Positions 14,301-29,300 are shown, counted from the stretch's first letter. The stretch is 64,000 bases of DNA from Athripsodes cinereus (GCA_947579605.1 OX388328.1:10767684-10831683), one strand, 5' to 3'. Numbers and translations: made by a program. The notes: generated from the sequence alone by a model not told the origin.

Positions 14301-17300
14301 ACAGATCAATGATCTGCTAAAAAAGGAAAAAGACGATACTGATACCAAATTATTCGTCTCGTTGAGCCACATCTACTAATGATATAATAACCTATACACT
14401 GAGATATCCACACAAAAATTTACAGAGCTAGAATTTAAAAAAAAAAGTATATCTAGGTTTTGTTATAAACCCAAATACAACTTTATAGTCTTTTCACAGT
14501 AAGCTAAAAGTTTACTGTGAAAAGTAAAACCTAAAATCATAGTAAAACCTAAAAACAATTTTGTTTTCATTATATCAATATAATGGAGTTTTACAAAATC
14601 AACGTCGACTCAATCAATAAGCTAAAAGCTTGTGTCGTGAAAGGGGAGTTTTCCGGCACCTGAGATTGAACCACCTACCCCTGTTCACGAGGCCGCGACT
14701 CTAGCTCCAGGCCACTGAAGAAGATCTCTAACATGTGACTTTTTTTGGATAATTTGTAAGAAGACTTACATGTATTCAAAAAAAATCTGTGAAATTTTTC
14801 TAATCATGCCTAGAAATTCAATATTCAATTCGTACGGGTTAAGATTGCTGCAACTACCTAATGTGGAAATGAGGTAAGAGTGGGTCTCTAGAATGCAATT
14901 GTGGGGCTCAGTCCTAAACAATCCAATATCTAGTGGAGGATTGTCCAGGAAGAAAGTAAGATGGAGACTGGATGGACATTCATAGGTTGACCCCAGAGGT
15001 ACAGTGGCTTTCTGGATGAGAACCATGGATTTGATTTGAAATAACTAATAAACGCAGCGATTTAAGAAAATCAATAAAAAGTTGAAGCCATACAAAAAGT
15101 ACAGTAAGAAATTCAATATACCATAGAATTTCTAAGACACCTTACACGTAACAAATCAGACACATAAAGTGTCATCCAGCAAAACAGTTGTTTTGTTCTC
15201 CTGTAAAATCTTGATAAATGCACATAGGAGGTTTTACGAATCCACCAACAATATATTATATATTAATAACATGAATGAACCTACACAATAAATTCCTTAA
15301 GCACATATATAGCTTTACTTAATATTTATTTATTTATTGATACAATAAACGGTGTTGTCTCTTACTATTAACAATACAATATTATGTTCAATACAAATAA
15401 CATAAAATACACATTCGTTACTATTTGTAAAATTAAAAACTACTACTACTATGCAATGATTAAGATTGAGATTATATAAGATTGTTGGACAACATTTACT
15501 GAGATCTAGAGAAGCTCAATGCAAAAGACGACTGGCAGTCCATTGCTCAAGATAGAAAGGCTTGGAGATGTATTTTTTCGGAGGCAAAGGTCCTGCGTGG
15601 GCTGTTCAGCCATCGGAAGTAAGTAGTAATAGTACTACTACTACTACTATACTATCACGGTATATCCCACAAGAGGCATAGCCAGCAGATCAGCTGCATA
15701 TAATAAACATGCAAGCTGTCCTCTCTATTCCAACACAAAATCATGACATTCAGGATGGGTGGCAAACCTCATCATTGCTGAATTTAAGATGTAAAATGTC
15801 TTAACTTTTTTTAACACTTGCCTTTTACGGGACACTCGAAAACTTACGAAGAAGAGTGGAGAATCAATTCTTTGCCGGGTGCTCCATGGGAGATTAAAAA
15901 CAAAGAAAAAAAGTAACATTTGGGTTAATTGGAAGAGATAGCGCCTTCCAACTAACCCAAATGTTACGTTTGCGCCAAAACAGTGGTATCGTGTTGCTCG
16001 AGATCGAAAAGTGTGGAAAAGTTTTGAAGAGGCCTATATCCAGCAGTGGAGAGAAGAAGGCTGACAGTGAGTAAGTAAGTTTAAATTTGATAAAATTAAT
16101 ACCTACTTTAAGTAATACTGCCTCAGAACTTGAGAAAACATAAGTCTAGCGAGGCAGCAAATTCCATCTGGTTTAATTTTTTTAAGAATATGTGTATTTA
16201 GATTTAATACAATGTTATTAGTAAATTTTTTCGTATTTAATTTTTTATATTTCTGGAATATATAATAAATAATATATAATTTATGTTCCCATTAACATCC
16301 AGTTAAAATTCACGTTACAGCTCATTCACCTGCCTCCCGCATAAGAGACATATTGCAATTTATGTAAATGTGAATGGCTAATGACATCAGAGGTGTGCGA
16401 GTACATTGAGTTGTTACTTCACCACCAGCGAGGTAGTAAATGTTGCAGTACAGTGCCTATGTCAATACCAGATAATATATTGACATTACCTATATATAGC
16501 AGAACAAACACAATCCCAAAGGCTATTAAAATTATTTAATGATTTGCATGTTCATGTTGATATTTTCAACATAACATACAACGACTTTATCACCAAGATA
16601 GAGACTCTCCTTTGATTCTGTTGTTTCTTTTTGATGATGATGTTTCTTTTTGTGATATTCTTTTTATTTAGCTTTAAATCACCTTGGCCAAAAGCTGTTA
16701 TTTATTTATTTATTTATTAACAATTCACGGTGCTAGCCTTTTACATGTTATATATTTACATAAATAGTTCATATTATGTATACACAAGTATAGAAAATTA
16801 AGACACAACAATCATAATAAAAAATCAAAAAAACACAAAAAAAGAACAATACAACTATCAGTATCACAGCATAAGTTATGAATGGAAAAAAAAGTCAATG
16901 GATCACAAGTTAATTCGATAGTAGGTTATATTGTCAAATATTCAATAAAAGAGTATTTATGAGATTATTTCAAACAAAAATAAATGGGACGTCAAGTAGC
17001 ACACAGTCTTTAAAAATGGATGTTGTAGAATTAATAATATTTAGTGTCAATAGAAACTGAAAAAAGTCAATAATAAGTTATGGTCTAAGAGCAGGGTAAC
17101 ATTTTTAAGATGATAATAATAATAATGATTGTACTATTTTCATAGGACATCATGGGAGAATTAACTCGAATAATGTTGAGGTTCTACATCTTGAATATAA
17201 ATTTATTTAAATATTTTGATACTTTTTAATGTATGTACGTATGTATGTTGGATGATTTATTCGGTGCCTTTTAATGGAGCATCCATCTCAAGGATGAAGA

Positions 17301-20300
17301 AGAGTGATGTCTTCAACTTGCATTTGATGTCACATTTAAAATTTTAGTGTTAATTTAATTTTGTTGCATTCAAAATGTAGACTGCAATATTATTTAATGA
17401 AATGAGATATGGAATAATAATAATAATAATATGGAGACACGCACAGTATTCTAATGAGAGATAATATAATGTATATACAATATTGAATGGAAATATTTAA
17501 TAGATGTATTAATTGTAATTGTCTCATTGTTTTATCTCATAGTTATTACATCCGCGTCAAAATATAAAGTAAAGCAATCAATTGAATAAATTGAACCATT
17601 ACAGTGTTTCCTTCTACTATGGATTAAACAAATGAGAGGGACGTTTTTCTGCATCTTGGGTCATTATCAATCGCTTGATTGTTTAATCTATACTAGAAGG
17701 AAATGTTTATTCCAATTTATCCAATTATGTAATAACACGACATGTGAACCAACACAACAAATAAATTAAAAACACTTTAATTTCCACTATGTTAAGTATT
17801 AAATCCGAACATTTTCGTCTTTGTTTGGCATCTTCTACTGAGTTTGAGTTGAGAGTATTTGTTTGAATTTTAATTTAGCTAAAATTGACAAAATACTTTC
17901 TAGATAGAAGACGGATGGGCCAATTTTTTTATTAAAGATATATCTGGGTTTTGATATTAACCCAAATACAACCTTATACACCTTTGACAGTAAGCTACTA
18001 AAAGCTTGTGGCATGAAAGGGGAGTTTCAATCACGGACCCCTTGTTCACGAGGCCGAGACTCTACCTCCAGCCTACTGACGAATTCGAATTATTCAGTGA
18101 GTGAGGCAAAGATTGTAATTAGTAGTTTGTTGAAATTGCGAATCTATCAAACAAATTGAAATAGTTCCTCTTATAGTTCACAAACATGTGGAACGAATGG
18201 ATGTTACAAAAAAATTACAAAGAGAGTGTATTTATCTGAATGAGAGGGTATGAAAAAATGCAGACATCTGAGAAATACATGACTTGACTATGTGGATCAT
18301 TCTCAAGAATAATAGCACCATGTTGAGATTGTTGAGTGGGAGAAATTGCGTGAATGTGGAGGAAGAGGAAGAAATATGTAAAAATATATATTTGGCAGTC
18401 CATTCCCTCCGCCTACCCTACTTAAGATACGGCGTAATGGGGTGTTCACATTTGGCGAATATCGCCAGCCGAATTTCAAAATATAACGCCAGGCGAAAAA
18501 ACAAAATTCGCCGTACGCCCATTGATCGTCACACCTGTTCACACAAGTCCACCGATATAGAAACGATCTGTCAGATGCGCTTTGATTTTGACACTGTTTT
18601 CAAAATGGCGTCGATATGAAGATCGCGAAGTGTTTATTTTTAGTCGAAAATGTTATAGTAGAGGTTATAAGGCGCCTTTTAATTAAGGAAACAAAGGCCA
18701 CAAACCATCAAAAAAGATAACAGCTGTCACGAAGCGGGAAACATTATAAAATTTATAGGTTATAAAGCTTTTATCATAGACACAAACGCCGCGCATATCT
18801 GCGCATGTGCAAATCGTTCGATCGCCCGAGAAAGTTGGAAGGTGGTCAACTCGAGACGATATCGTTTCTACTGGTTTTTATCGTTTCAGACTAGCTGTCA
18901 TTTTGTTCACACGGTTCAAATGGCTGGCGATATTTTGGTGCCCTAGCGATATTCGCCAAAGTGAGAACACCACATAAGGGTGTTGTCTATACTAATATTA
19001 TAAAGAGGAAAGATTTGATTGTTAGTTTGCATTGAATAGGCTCCGAAATTAATGAACCAATTTGAAAAATTCTTTCACTGTTATTTCAAAAATTAGAAAT
19101 AAAAAAAAATTAAGATCTGTACGAAAACTAAATTATTTTTTGAAATACCTATCTACCTGTGTGAAGCTGGGGCGGACATCTAGTATATTATATATTTTAA
19201 AATTACAAAACGCTGAAACATGGGCAATCCAATTTTTTAGTCATCCATCGGAATAAAAGTTACAGAGGTATGACTGTAATAGATACAGTAAAACATTTGT
19301 TTGTGGTTAATATGAATAACATAACATAACGATGGTTTAAAGCACAAAAGACACATGTCCACTATTTAGACAAAATGAGTTAATATATGTACAAGATCGG
19401 TTGCAACGTCATCTACGTCCTGAGTACATAATTACCAATAATATTTATATCATTATCCAAATATTTAAAAAATAGCAAATGCCACATGTTCTTAAATGAA
19501 CATTTTTTTTGTGCACAGATGTAACATGTCACATAAGATTTTTGAGAATGCATTTATATTGACTTTCTTAATTCTTTAAAAACAAATTTCCATCAAGGAC
19601 ATCTTCTGAATTAATCAATCAATTTATTTATCAATCAGAGACACAAACAGAAGTTGACGAAATAGACACAAAAAAAATGAAAATATACATTGACTTTGCC
19701 AGGCCAACCCTCCAATTAAGTGTGTCCGCAGCATACACACAATCATATTAATGTAAACAAAAAAAGAGAGAAATAAAAAAAAAAACAATCAAATAAAAGT
19801 AGTCTACATTTAAAATTTGTTAATTAATTGAGAATCTCAAACATTGAAAATCTGTTTTCTTGAAATTGTCAAATGCGGACATGTGTCTTCTGCGCTCTAA
19901 ACCATTGATATGTACATCATCAACTTGGCTCACTCGCATAATATATTATTCAATTCATTTCACAGAAACACTACATCTGTATCACATGAAACAGAGGTTC
20001 CCAAACTTTTTTTGTCATGGACCACTTTCAAAAATTTTGCTGGTTCCGGTGGACCCCCGTCGCTTAATTTTCAAAATGGTACAGGCATTTGAAATATTTC
20101 CAAAACTCCTTGGTTTTCTTACATAATATTTTCTCACAGTACCTTTTTCTACAATGTACCGGGTATTTGTACCGACTATTGTTTATGTCAATATATGGTG
20201 CTTTTACCGAATATCTGATGATGATGATGATTTTATTTTATTTATGACGCCGTTTTACAGTCCCTAGACCATCTCAAGGGCGCCAGTGAAGAGTTCAGTT

Positions 20301-23300
20301 TTTAATTTGCCTCTGAAGCTAGTGACCGTCTGACCATCTCTCAGCAGCACCGGTAGGCGATTCATTTCACAGAAACTTTAACTATGGATTCGTGGACCCC
20401 CATTTACTAGTCACGCCATCGTGGACCCCTGTCGAGTCTCTTGTGGAAGGAGTCCACCTGTACCACTTTGGGAATCACTGATATAAAACAATATTAAGAT
20501 ACTGCTAAGTCTTGTCTTATGTTGCATGTATTGGCGATGTGACACATCTTGTTCAGTGTCTCGTGGACAAATTTGTAATTCTAATTTGATAATAAATTTA
20601 TTCACCATCTGCTCCCTCATGTTTCAACATTTTTTTTTAGTAGTTCCAATTATCTGTCCTCTGTAATTGTGCGGTGGACTTACTAAGTGCAATTAGCATA
20701 CAGGTAGTCCTATTTGTATTGTATATAAATGAAACAGATTCAGGATTGGTGGCAATATGACATATTACGGCTGAATTTAAGATGCTAAATGTCTGGAACT
20801 GACGTCTTACAAATACTTACTGCCATTTACCGTATTTGCTGAAAAAAGATTTTATATTGACGAAGAGGGTGTATTTATCTGAAAGAGATGGTGTGAGAAA
20901 GCGCGGACGTCCAAGAACTATGTGGCTCGACCACGTGGATCAAATACTCAAGGACGGTCACGTGTTAAGTAAGAGGAATCGGCGTGCATGTATGAGAAAC
21001 TGGATGAATGTAGAGGAAGCGAAAGAAGTATGTAAAGATAGATCGACAGCGTTCCGTTCTCTCTGCCTACCCCACCTGGGATAAGGCGTGAGGGTATAGT
21101 ATAGTATTTAATATTGTGGGACAGCCCCAATGGCCCGTGCTATTATTTTATCACACAACAGGAAGGGGTTAGGGAACGGATGCTGAGTTAGAAGACAATA
21201 AATATTTCTTGAGGAGTATATGAGCCCATCAAAATATTGAGCAATTCTATATAAATAAGGGAGATTATTCCAGCAACAAGCACCACATACTGAGAATGAT
21301 TGAGAGTAGAAATCCATGCTATGTGTAGTGTATCTTGAATTCTTTAGAATAATTACTGATTTTTATCATTTAAACTGGATAGGACACGCCAGCCTAGAGA
21401 AAATTTGTAAACGTTGGGACGTCTTTCTCACTTCTTCTGATTAAATTTTGCACAATGCTACATTGTGTAAACATACATAGTTCTCCAATCGGTTTTATTT
21501 TGAATTCAGCGGTGACGAGATATATTGCCAACAACCCTAAATTCCTTATTTTTTATGATGACCTACAAAATTATTACATGCAGCAATAATAATTAGTTTG
21601 CTGGCTACCACATTTGTGAAAAACACCTTGACAGTATAGATAGAGAGAGACAAGACATTGGAAAACACACGGCAAAAGATAAAGAAAACTACTCTATTCC
21701 AGAATTCCGCAGATTAAGTGCAGGGATTATTTTTATTTATTTATTTTATTCTTCACTTGTAACATTGGTTACAATATTTCAAATCAATACAAAGCATCAT
21801 AAAAATATCAGTTATACAATTCAATGTACAGGGGGCGAGTTTATCGCTAGAATGTGATGTCTTCCAGTTAACCCAAATTATAAAATTGAGATAATGTATG
21901 TACAGTATTATTGACTGCATTCTGAGCTATCATTATTAAACTGACCTCCACCTAGAAGCAGTAATATATGTGTATATTTGTGATATGAATCATTCTCATA
22001 CAATATATGAATTATCCAGAAAATGATGACAATAGGTGTGACATTGGACAGACACAGGATTATATGATACATTAATATATATATACAATGTCTGTGATTA
22101 CTCAATATCATCCACCAGTTACATCGTTGCTGCACTCTTATTGTGGAACCATTGCAAGTTTGCAGTCTCGTGGTCAAAGAAGAGAGAATGGAACGCAAAT
22201 GTGATCTATCGTTACATACTTCTTTCACATTTATGGATTATATCATACACGTAAGTCAATTCCTCACGGATCACAGCTTTTCTCACAAGAGATGTAACCA
22301 GCAGACTAACCACATGTAACAAACATGCGGGTAATCCTCTATGTGCTAATATAAGTTGAGACATCCAGTAAGTGTGGCAGAATACCTCGTCATTGCCGAA
22401 TTGAGATTTTAAATATCTCACATTTTATATTACACGGTCACCTGCTTTTACATTAAACTGTGGAGTCCACAGTGAAGAATAGATCTCCCACTCTTTTCTG
22501 TAAGTTTTCGAGTGCCCTGTAAAAAGCAAGTATTTGTTTGTGAAACATCATGTACAAGACATGTAATATCTGCAATTCAGCAATGAGGCACACCACCTAT
22601 TCTGAATGTCTTAATTTTTAATGAAGCGGAGAGAACAACATGCATGTAATTTTACTGGCTAGCCTACTTGTATGTGATGCCGTGAGGGTATAATACAGCA
22701 GTTGTACAGTACAGCCTTTTCGTGACACAATTGTAAAGTTACTGAATACTGAATAAACACAAACAATTAGTAGTTCAAATTCTAAAGGACAACTGTGTGT
22801 TGAGTGAGAGAAATCAAAAGAAAGAGGCGAAAGAAGTATGTTCTTCTTCTTTTTGTGTCGGTCAGCAAAACGATAAAAAACCAAAACAATAAAAATAACA
22901 TCAAAATCTATATCCCCTCTCTTGCAGCTCCCCCCAGATGACTTCGCTCCACGAATTCCTCTCAGTGACACTGCCTGAGAGCTATTGGACATGTCAGGAG
23001 GTACCCGTTGTTTTGTTCCTCTCCACAGTCACACACTATGCTCTCAGCCAAACCCCATCTCTGCAGATTATAAGAACAGATCTATATGGCTTCCCATTAC
23101 CTCTGCCTACACCCCTTGGTTACGGCGTGAGGGAATAGATAGAAAAAAGACTGATCATTTCAGAGAGTATCAACGCAAATAAACGATTGGACAATCAATG
23201 TGTCAACTTACATCGGCCAGACTATGCATTCGTAGAAATAACACGGAGATTGAAATAGTATCACAACTACTACTAGATGTGTCATCATACAAAACAAACA

Positions 23301-26300
23301 ATAGACAGATAAGTGTGAAGAAATAGCACACTGCTAACATGTTGTGTTGTTTTATTTGTTTATCTATTTATTTATAAACCACATTGGTTTTGTTTTAAAA
23401 GTGATCGTTCACAATACAACTAGATTGCTAAGATGAAACTATAATAGTTTATGGCTTAGAACTCAGATGTTGTACCTAAGTGCAGTTTTTACCAAAACCG
23501 AGTTATTATACGCATGCAAATCTACATCATCTGAAGTATGTATGTTCCTTAGTAATATTATTGCGTAACTCTGTAACATTGACGAGATATTTAACAAAAA
23601 CTAGGTGTGGTAAGTACTAAACTAAGGGTGGCTAACCTGCGGCCCGCACGCGACCTGTTTGGTGTCTACGTGCGGCCCGCGAACCATATCCACACTTTTT
23701 TAATAATAGTCTGTACAAATACCCGTTACTTTTTTGAAAGAGGTATTTTGTAATCTATATTTTTATAATCTGTATTTTGTATCACACGCACAGGTAAGTA
23801 CGTGCATGCCTGGCTTGCGCAGGCAAAATTTCAAGCAAGTCGAAAAGTCTGCAAGCTGCGCTGTAGGGTTTGCACGGAATATTTTTGTAAAAACCCTGAT
23901 TGTTGTGAATCCCACATTCTTGACTTTATTGTTTATTGAAAATGATTGTAATTAGAATTCTGGTAATAATAGGGGACTTTGCTGGTCCACTTATGGTTTT
24001 GTATTATTCTGATCAACACTATTTATAATATGACTGTTTGTATCCCTGTTGAAGATGTAAATAAATAAACATAGTTTTACCAACTACACGTACAGTGTTC
24101 CATGTACCAGTCGGCCTGCGCAGGCAAAACTGTGGTGATATTGGTGATACAATATGCATCCCTGTTAAGAATATAAAACAGATTTTTTTTTTAAAGATAT
24201 ATCTGGGTTTTGTTATAAACCCAAATATAACCTTATACACCTTTCGCAGTAAGCTAAAAGCTTGTGTTGTGAAAGGGGAGTTCGCCTGCACCTGGGATCG
24301 AACCACGGACCTCATGTGCATGAGGCCGAGACTCTACCTCCAGGCTACCGACGAATTCTAAATAATAAAATGAGAGGTTTTTAGATCCCTTCTGAATGGC
24401 TTATGATTACATGTAATGATTGTACAGTTTCTCTTCTCTGTGCTATAAAACATGAGACATTCAAGATAAATGTGGGTACACCTCATCATTAGTGAGTTGA
24501 AGATGTTAGTTAAGTAGTGTATATGTATGTGTTGCTATAAATGCTTGCTAACTTTAGAGGCAAACAGGTGCCATATGGGAGGCAGATTGATTGATAAAAA
24601 ATATTAGCAATACCTATATTTATTATAATATTATTACAGATAACATCTACATATCCTTGGTGAATATGTGAAACCTCCCATGTGAAAATTATTACAAAAG
24701 TGAAATAAATAAAACAATTTTTTTATTCTACTACCTATTCGATTTATGTCTAAACAAAATACAAGAGAGCAAATTGCGATAGTATAGCCATGTGGCCAGG
24801 AAACGACCTGAGTATATAGGCAATAAAGCTCAATGTATTGAGGTTACAGGCAAGAGACCAAGAGGGACGCCAAAGCGCAGATGGCGTGAAGTAGTGAGAC
24901 AAGACATGAGGAGCTGTGATGTTTCCCATGAGGATGCACTCGACAGTACCAAGGCAGACCCCACCACCATGTGGGACTAATAATTGCCCAAGGAGAAGAA
25001 GAAGAATATTTATATCTTAACAAGACAAAAGACATCTCTATTGTGAATAAATCGCATAGTAGAATAAAATATTTGTTTTATTTAGGTATTTCCTTATGGA
25101 ATTCCACTACCTAAACACTATCACAGAGAATAATATTTCAAAAATGAGATATTGATACCAAATTATTCGTCTTGTCGAGCTGCATCTACGGACGAAATAA
25201 ACTTTAAGCTTAGATATCCACGGTTAAAGTTATTGAGAGAAATTAAAATTCTTATTCTGCTTATTCTTAGATAGTTTGTGATAAACAACTCACATGTAAT
25301 TTAAAAAAGATGCAGTGAGTTTTTTTGAATCATGCCTGAAAATTCAACACACCAAAAAAAGACAACTTCCACGTAAAGAATCATACACATAGAAAATATT
25401 ATCATCTAACAAAATAATTTTTCGATCTCTTGTAAATTTTTGATAGATCAAAGTAAAAAAAAAATTTGGTAGCCTAGAGGTAGAGTCTTGGCCTCGTAAA
25501 CAAGGGGACCGTGATTCGATATCAGATGCCGGCAAACTTCCCTTTCACGACACAAGCTTTTAGTAGCTTCCTGTGAAAGGTGTATAAGGTTGTATTTGGG
25601 TTTATAACAAAACCCTGATATATATATTATAAAAAAAAATTGTGTTTTTAATTTTTCTACATTTTTATGTATGTTTTAACATTTTTAATTCTTCCTTCAT
25701 CTTTATATTTCATAAAGTACCTCAAATTTATGTTTATTAATTGGTAAGGATGAGATCTTAATTACTTTGCTCATTGTTATAATTTTTTTTAACTGTTTGA
25801 TCCATATAGAATAAATAACATAAAATGATAAATGCACATAGGAGGTTTCATGAATCCACTGACGATATGTAATTACATAGGAAATAACATTTAGTTTTTA
25901 GTATAACTCATACAGTTAAACATAGCGCCACACTTCTTTCCAATATGAGTACTTCATGTATTGATAACATCTCTCAATAAATATAAATATACATCCCAGA
26001 TCCTTATACATAAATACAGTCAAACCTTGATAAATACAATTTTTAAGAATTCACTCAGTATATATGACATTTTTTTAAAAGGCAGGTGTTCAAAAAAATT
26101 AAGACATTTTAATATCTTAAATTCAGTGATGAGATATGCCATCCATCCGAATGTTTTAATTTTTTGTTGGTGTAGAGAGGACATCTTGCATGTTTGTTAC
26201 ATGCAGCTGGTTTGCTACTGACCCCATTTGCGGGATATTATACCATCTCTACCTGCGTTATATTTTAGATTTTTAATCTGTAAATGGAGTATAAATAAAA

Positions 26301-29300
26301 CTGTAAGTGGAAGCGAAACTATCTATCTATTTATTCCCTCACGCCGTATCACAAGTGGGGTAGGCAGAGAGAACGGAACGCCAATTAGATCTGTCCTTAC
26401 ATACTTCTTTCGCTTCCTCTACAGTCATACAATTTCTCATGCACGCACGTCGGTTTCTTTTACTCAAAACACAGCCGTCCTTGAGAATTTGATCTACATG
26501 TTCAAGCCATGTAGTTCTCGGACGCCCGCGCTTCCTCACACACCTCCTTTCAGCCAAGTATATCCTCTTTGTCATTCTTTCCTCTTTCATTCGTTCCACA
26601 TGACCAAACCATCTCAATTTATTTACACGCATTCTATCCACAACACTCCTCTTGCATCCACTACACCATGTCCAATTTTGGCTAAAGTGACTTATGAACA
26701 TCATGTTCTCATTATGCTCTTTTTGGTGACATATTCGTCTGCCCCGAAAGGGCATTCTATTTTCTGATTTTCATACATAAAAAAATACTACTACTATGCT
26801 ATCATCAGGCATATCCCATAATGCCATAAATGGGGACAGTAGCAGACTAGCTACATGTAACAAACATGCAGGATGTCCTCTCTATACCAACAATAAATTA
26901 AGACATACATGATGGATAGCAAACCTCATTGCTGAATTAAGATATTAAAATGTCTTTATTTATTTGAACACCTACTTTTTACAGGATACTTGAAAATTGA
27001 AAACTTACAGAAAAGAGAGGGACACCTCTACTCGAGGTACAATTGTATATAAATAATTACAATGTATATATATATATATATATATACATATATATATAAT
27101 AATTAGCATACAATAGACAATGAAGTAAATGTGAATGTGTGCGAGTGCCATTAATAATATTGATTTACTTTACGACCTTGACGGTGTCCTGGGATTAAAC
27201 AGAGACAATTGCGAATATCGGTGTCTTGTAAAAGCTTATCCATCTATTCATATCATTAGTACATCTCCTCAAACTGAGGGTATCCAGCGGACCAAGGGCA
27301 TGTACTACAAACATGCAAGTTGTCCTAACCGTGTCAATCCTACCAGCAATTAGTAAAATCATAGAAAAAATTGTTACTGACCAACTCACAACATTTTTAG
27401 AACATAACAAAATAATAAATCACAATCAATTTGGATTTCAAAAGGGAAAGAGCACCTCTGATGGAATAGCCTCACTGCTTAAAACCATTTTAGATGCCCT
27501 TGATAAGAAAGAATCAACTTGTGGCGTTTTTTGTGATCTATCAAAAGCATTTGATTGTGTCGATCATGATATATTACTCGAAAAATTAAAATGCTATGGA
27601 ATTATTGATATGGAAAACAGATTCTTTCAATCGTATTTAAAAAATAGACAGCAGTATGTTGAAGTTAATAATGCAAAATCACAGACTGTTAAAATAAGTA
27701 GTGGTGTTCCACAGGGATCCGTGCTTGGACCGCTTTTATTTCTTATTTATATAAATGACCTCCCAAATTGTACTAACCCAAATTCTGAGATTGTAATGTT
27801 TGCTGACGATACCTCACTGATTCTCAAAGGTAAAAAAAATAATTCAGAAAACATAAATAATGCTCTAGAAACACTAACATTACTAAAAAAATGGTTTGAT
27901 GATAACTCTTTAGTCCTAAATATGACAAAAACGAGTGCTATGAGTTTCTCTCTTGGTGGACCAGACAACTTAGATCCATTTACCAGTGCTCTCTCTGAGA
28001 AAGGTATAGAGAAGGTTGTTGAAAGTAAATTTTTGGGAGTAGTTTTGGATGAAGGTTTGAAATGGGATAAACATATTGAACAATTATGCAAAAAGTTAAA
28101 TAGTGCAATATATGCCATAAAAAAAATAAAAGACATATGTGGAAAGGACACAGCTAAATCTGTCTACTATTCATATTTTCATTCCATTATGTGTTATGGG
28201 ATTTTGTGTTGGGGAATGGGCGCAGAATCAGGTAGAGTGTTTATTCTACAAAAAAGGGCCCTTCGAACACTACTCGGTATGTATCCTAGAGATTCTTGCA
28301 GAACTGCGTTCAAAGAACAGGGTATATTAACAGTTCCATGTGCATTTGCTCTTGAATGCTTGTTGTATGCACATAAAAATATTGACAAAACACCTTTTAA
28401 CTCTGACTACCATGACTACAACATAAGAACGAAAGAGTTAATACGCCTTCCTGAACACAGGTTAACTAAAGTGTCCAAGAGTTTTATCTGTGTGAGCGTT
28501 CGACTTTATAACAACTTACCAAAAAAATTCAAAACACTGGATATTCTGTCCTTCAGGCGAGAGATTAAAAAATATCTTGTTGGCAACGCCTTTTATACTA
28601 TCGAAGAGATATTGGCTATCAAACCGACTGACTCATAATTTATAGCTTACCAGCCTTTATATCATCTCATCGTTGACTTTTGTTCTTGTGATTTATCTGA
28701 TAAATAATTAAATAAATATTGTACTTTGGACATGACACTAGGGGGACTCTTTACATCCTGCTAGTGTTGAAAAATATATTATAACATAATATTGTTGAGT
28801 GTAATGTGTGTCATTCGTCCTTCCTCTCTGTTTCTTTTGTTAAAAAATCAAATATTGTACTAAAGACGTGGTACTAAGGGGACTCTTTACATCCTTCTAG
28901 TACTGAAAAATGCATTATTATTATTATTTTTATTCACATTATATAATTATTATTTATGTTCAAATTTATATGTTCGGCAACTTTTTTACTCAATTTTCAT
29001 TGTTTTGTCTCGATTTTGATGCCTTACTACTTTGTATTCTTTCATGTATTCTTTTAATGTTATTCTTTTTATCCTGTATAATTATGATGAACCCAAGTGT
29101 CCTGTAAGGGGCCTATGGGGAATGATTTACAATAAACAATAAACAATTTATATATTTTTATAGATGCGCGATTTGAAAACGTGCATCAAAATTTTGCCAT
29201 GAGAAAATAGATCAAAATTTAAAATATTCGGGGTGGGTAACATACCTTGTCATTGCTGAACTGAAGATTTTAAATGTCTTAAAAAGTGATGTTTTACAAA

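Larger units (their letters stand above)
24650..25869. mobile_element. TA-flanked terminal-inverted-repeat element, family T1 copy B, with nested retroelements
   Basis: The left end reads CATATCCTTGGTGAATATGT then GAAACCTCCCATGTG. The right end on the minus strand reads CATATCGTCAGTGGATTCAT then GAAACCTCCTATGTG, so the inverted repeats span about 35 bp. TA flanks both ends (24648-24649, 25870-25871). Interior blocks are shared with copy A (14233-15255): AATGAGATATTGATACCAAA, ATTATTCGTCT, AATCATGCCTGAAAATTCAA. An RTE-like LINE tail (about 24770-25015) and a SINE-1 (25466-25640) are inserted inside. No transposase frame is seen. Confidence 0.75.

Noticed and set aside
27313..28638. A 441-codon open frame as a host gene
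   Set aside because: It is a LINE reverse transcriptase, 5' truncated, and its Met lies in a neighbouring SINE-2 copy.
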